DNA of 64,000 nt from Arthrobacter sp. StoSoilB22 (GTDB taxonomy: Bacteria > Actinomycetota > Actinomycetes > Actinomycetales > Micrococcaceae): the NCBI RefSeq assembly GCF_019977315.1, contig NZ_AP024652.1:124001-188000 (forward strand). Direction: 5' to 3'. Under the pieces are notes generated by a model, which did no database searches, was not told the DNA's origin, and worked only from the letters and a program-made list of their open reading frames with translations. The position numbers and the translations under genes are program-made. Positions within the stretch are counted from its first letter, which is position 1; the number at the start of each line of letters is the position of its first letter. This document shows positions 62,231 to 64,000 of this stretch, in pieces.

Positions 62231-62259
62231 GGCATTCACGAAAGCCGGGCCTCCAAGGC

Positions 62260-62772
62260 TCAGCCCTGCTGCGCGGCCCATTCATCAACGCGGCGGTTGC
62301 TCTCCTCCTCGGAGATGTCCTCAACCCGCGTCATGATGGACCAGCGCACGCCGAACGGATCGCGGATGCTCGCGTAACGGTCACCTGAGACGAACGTGGA
62401 CAGCGGCTCGCGGATAGTTGCCCCAGCATGTTCGGCCTTCTTGACCAGTCCGTCCGCGTCCTGGCAATACAGGCCGAGGGAGTAGCAATCGTCCTCGCCG
62501 CTTGGCGCCGGCACCAGATGGTATTCCGGGTTGGGCTCGCCGAGTTGAAGGTGGCCGTTGCCGAAGTCGAGTTCGGCGTGGACAACCACCCCTCCCATCT
62601 CGGTCTCGCCCACAACCCTGGCCCCGAACACATCACGGTAGAACGCAATGGCTTCCTTGGCGTTGGGCACCGAGAGGAACGGCGTCAGGCTTGTCAGGCC
62701 GATCGGGATGCCATGTGTGGTGTGCTCGCCGTGGGCTGCTGTGATGGACTCTGTGCTTGTAGTATCTGTCAT
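62260..62772 (-). CDS. VOC family protein, PhnB-like
   Basis: The ATG at 62772 (170 aa) is used; a longer frame extends upstream into the AraC gene. It has LTPFLSVPNAKEAIAFYRDV near residue 27 and RDPFGVRWSIMTRVEDIS near 142, the usual ends of a single VOC domain. It is divergent from the AraC-type regulator, which could control it, and convergent with the VOC gene at 61871. Substrate unknown. Confidence 0.85.
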   Translation of the reverse strand: MTDTTSTESITAAHGEHTTHGIPIGLTSLTPFLSVPNAKEAIAFYRDVFGARVVGETEMGGVVVHAELDFGNGHLQLGEPNPEYHLVPAPSGEDDCYSLGLYCQDADGLVKKAEHAGATIREPLSTFVSGDRYASIRDPFGVRWSIMTRVEDISEEESNRRVDEWAAQQG

Positions 62773-62850
62773 GGTTATGACGCTACGGGCACCTTGCCCT
62801 GTTGCGCTTGGAGATTTGCGACAGCTTTGATCCTCAGTGGAGAGGCTCCA

Positions 62851-63663
62851 ATGGAAGGTTCGTTCAAGGGCATCCTGTATCCGGCGCGACTGCCCACCTT
62901 CCATCGCATCCCGGCTCCGGCTTCTGTGTCCCATTTGGTGCAGTGGTTCTGGATTCCGGAGTGGGACATCGAACCCGGCCGGTCATCACGGCAACATGTG
63001 ATCGCCTACCCCACATCCAACCTGGTGGTGCAAGGCGATGCGGTGGAGTTCTCCGGGCCAACCACCCGCGCCGCCTACCGCGACCTGACAGGCCAGGGCT
63101 GGGCCGTGGGCGCACTACTCCGGCCCGCAGCAGTGCCGCTTTTCACCGACAACCCCGCCGCTCTCCGCGATCAGGAAGTGGTGCTGGACTTCGCCCACCT
63201 TCAGAAGGCAGTGTCGGCAGCCATGACGGCCACTTCAGGTGGCAACACGCACGACGGCGGCGCTCGCCGAGAGCGGGCAGTGGAAGCCTTTGTTGCGTGG
63301 CTGGTTTCGCGGGAGTGCGTTGCTGACGAAGAAGCCCTGCTCGCGAACCGGATGATGGATGTGATCGCATCCGAGCCCGATGTGTTCTTGATTGAGGATG
63401 TGGCGTCCCGTCTTGCCGTATCACCCAGAACCCTGCAAAGAATCGCTGCAAAGTACGTCGGGTTGAGCCCTTCCGCCCTCATACGGCGCCGCAGATTGCA
63501 GGATGCCGCAGAGCGTGCCCGGTCCAACCCAACAGCGGACCTTGCGGCGATCGCCGTCGAACTTGGCTACGCAGATCATGCGCACCTAACGAACGACTTC
63601 CGTAAGTACCTGGGTTTCACGCCAAGTGGTTACCGGAAGGCTGTTGGGGGACCACCGGGCTAG
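62851..63663 (+). CDS. AraC-family transcriptional regulator
   Basis: The ATG at 62851 (270 aa) has GGAGAGG 5 bases upstream; a longer frame starts inside the divergent VOC gene. The N-terminal half (1-130) is a DUF6597-type sensor, with VSHLVQWFWIPEWDIEPG. The C-terminal AraC DNA-binding domain has VASRLAVSPRTLQRIAAKYV and AAIAVELGYADHAHLTNDFR, then FRKYLGFTPSGYRK. It probably regulates the divergent VOC gene. Confidence 0.9.
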   Translation: MEGSFKGILYPARLPTFHRIPAPASVSHLVQWFWIPEWDIEPGRSSRQHVIAYPTSNLVVQGDAVEFSGPTTRAAYRDLTGQGWAVGALLRPAAVPLFTDNPAALRDQEVVLDFAHLQKAVSAAMTATSGGNTHDGGARRERAVEAFVAWLVSRECVADEEALLANRMMDVIASEPDVFLIEDVASRLAVSPRTLQRIAAKYVGLSPSALIRRRRLQDAAERARSNPTADLAAIAVELGYADHAHLTNDFRKYLGFTPSGYRKAVGGPPG

Positions 63664-63802
63664 TCTTCGCCCGATCCCGGCTCGCTCATGGTGACTAGGA
63701 GCCGGTTCACGTGGCAGCTGCAGGCGCTGCACACGTTGCGGGAAGGACGAAGACGACTCCGGCGGTTCGAGGCTCATCATCGACGCAGGTGCATAGCCAG
63801 CA

Positions 63803-64000
63803 CTACCGCTGCCGCAAACCTGCTCCGTCCAGCGTCAGGCCAGCCGAAATGACCCGCCCACACTGCTCGCCGTAGGGGTACTCACCTCGGGGAGTGAAGG
63901 TCAGGGTACGCGTCGGCAACGCGACACCGGCCGGGGAAAAGCCAGTCACGGTTGCCTCAAGAGGACTTTCGGACAGTGCGGGGAGCTCCATAAACCCGTG
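63803..64000 (-). CDS. C-terminal fragment of an unidentified protein, runs off right edge
   Basis: On the reverse strand, the frame is open from the window edge to a TAG at 63803. The visible 65 residues read MELPALSESPLEATVTGFSP and onward to TLTFTPRGEYPYGEQCG and a C-terminal RVISAGLTLDGAGLRQR. No family is recognised. The gene starts outside the window unless the ATG at 63991 is used, for which there is no ribosome site. Confidence 0.45.
   Translation of the reverse strand, partial: HGFMELPALSESPLEATVTGFSPAGVALPTRTLTFTPRGEYPYGEQCGRVISAGLTLDGAGLRQR

Noticed and set aside
63586..63780. 64-aa reverse open frame at the end of the AraC gene
   Set aside because: It overlaps the conserved AraC DNA-binding domain and lacks a ribosome site.

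Overview
The window is chromosomal DNA from a high-GC actinobacterium of the Micrococcaceae, most likely Arthrobacter sensu lato (for example Paenarthrobacter). Support comes from the 16S genes (no tRNA in the 16S-23S spacer), the tilS-hpt-ftsH-folEPBK order, an Lsr2 protein, ClpC, a DUF3180 protein and actinobacterial holin-X/DUF3618 proteins. Most of it is housekeeping DNA. The less ordinary material is a possible type VII-secreted protein pair, a two-gene insertion bracketed by palindromes, several dispersed palindromic repeats and two nearly identical rRNA operons in tandem.

Layout. 1-3.5 kb: heptose-type sugar genes (GT9 glycosyltransferase, HldE-like kinase/nucleotidyltransferase, epimerase-like SDR). 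3.5-7.9 kb: a FUSC membrane protein divergent from an envelope-stress type operon (313-aa protein, holin-X, DUF3618), then a SatD-like regulator and a partner. 7.9-11.8 kb: leftward genes for two membrane proteins, an EspG-like protein, a WXG100-like protein and inorganic pyrophosphatase. 11.9-16.3 kb: dacB, a DUF2342 zincin, tilS and hpt. 16.3-18.7 kb: an insertion with a C39-like lipoprotein and an AbiEi/nuclease-like protein. 18.8-27.8 kb: a tightly packed run from ftsH through folate genes, PH-domain membrane proteins and DUF2520 to panC. 27.9-29.4 kb: a DHA2 drug exporter. 29.4-42.8 kb: two rrn operons (16S-23S-5S) of about 5.8 kb separated by one DNA glycosylase gene. 42.9-46.6 kb: an SDR and three paralogous alpha/beta hydrolases. 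46.7-51.7 kb: lysS, a 57-aa membrane protein, lsr2 and clpC. 51.8-64 kb: a GT1 glycosyltransferase under a long palindrome, an S9 peptidase, a membrane protein, an acetyltransferase, an FAD oxidoreductase, dhaKLM, CsbD and DUF4235 proteins, two VOC proteins, an AraC regulator and a gene fragment at the right edge.

How the genes relate. The fol-pan block makes cofactors (tetrahydrofolate, pantothenate) and is probably translated as a coupled unit. dhaKLM phosphorylates dihydroxyacetone from PEP through the PTS. ftsH, clpC and the S9 peptidase handle protein turnover. The rRNA operons, lysS, tilS and hpt serve growth. Three copies of one GC-rich palindrome sit at the 3' ends of unrelated genes, and a second palindrome family brackets the hpt-ftsH insertion. 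All family assignments were made by reading motifs in the translated sequence; no database search was run.
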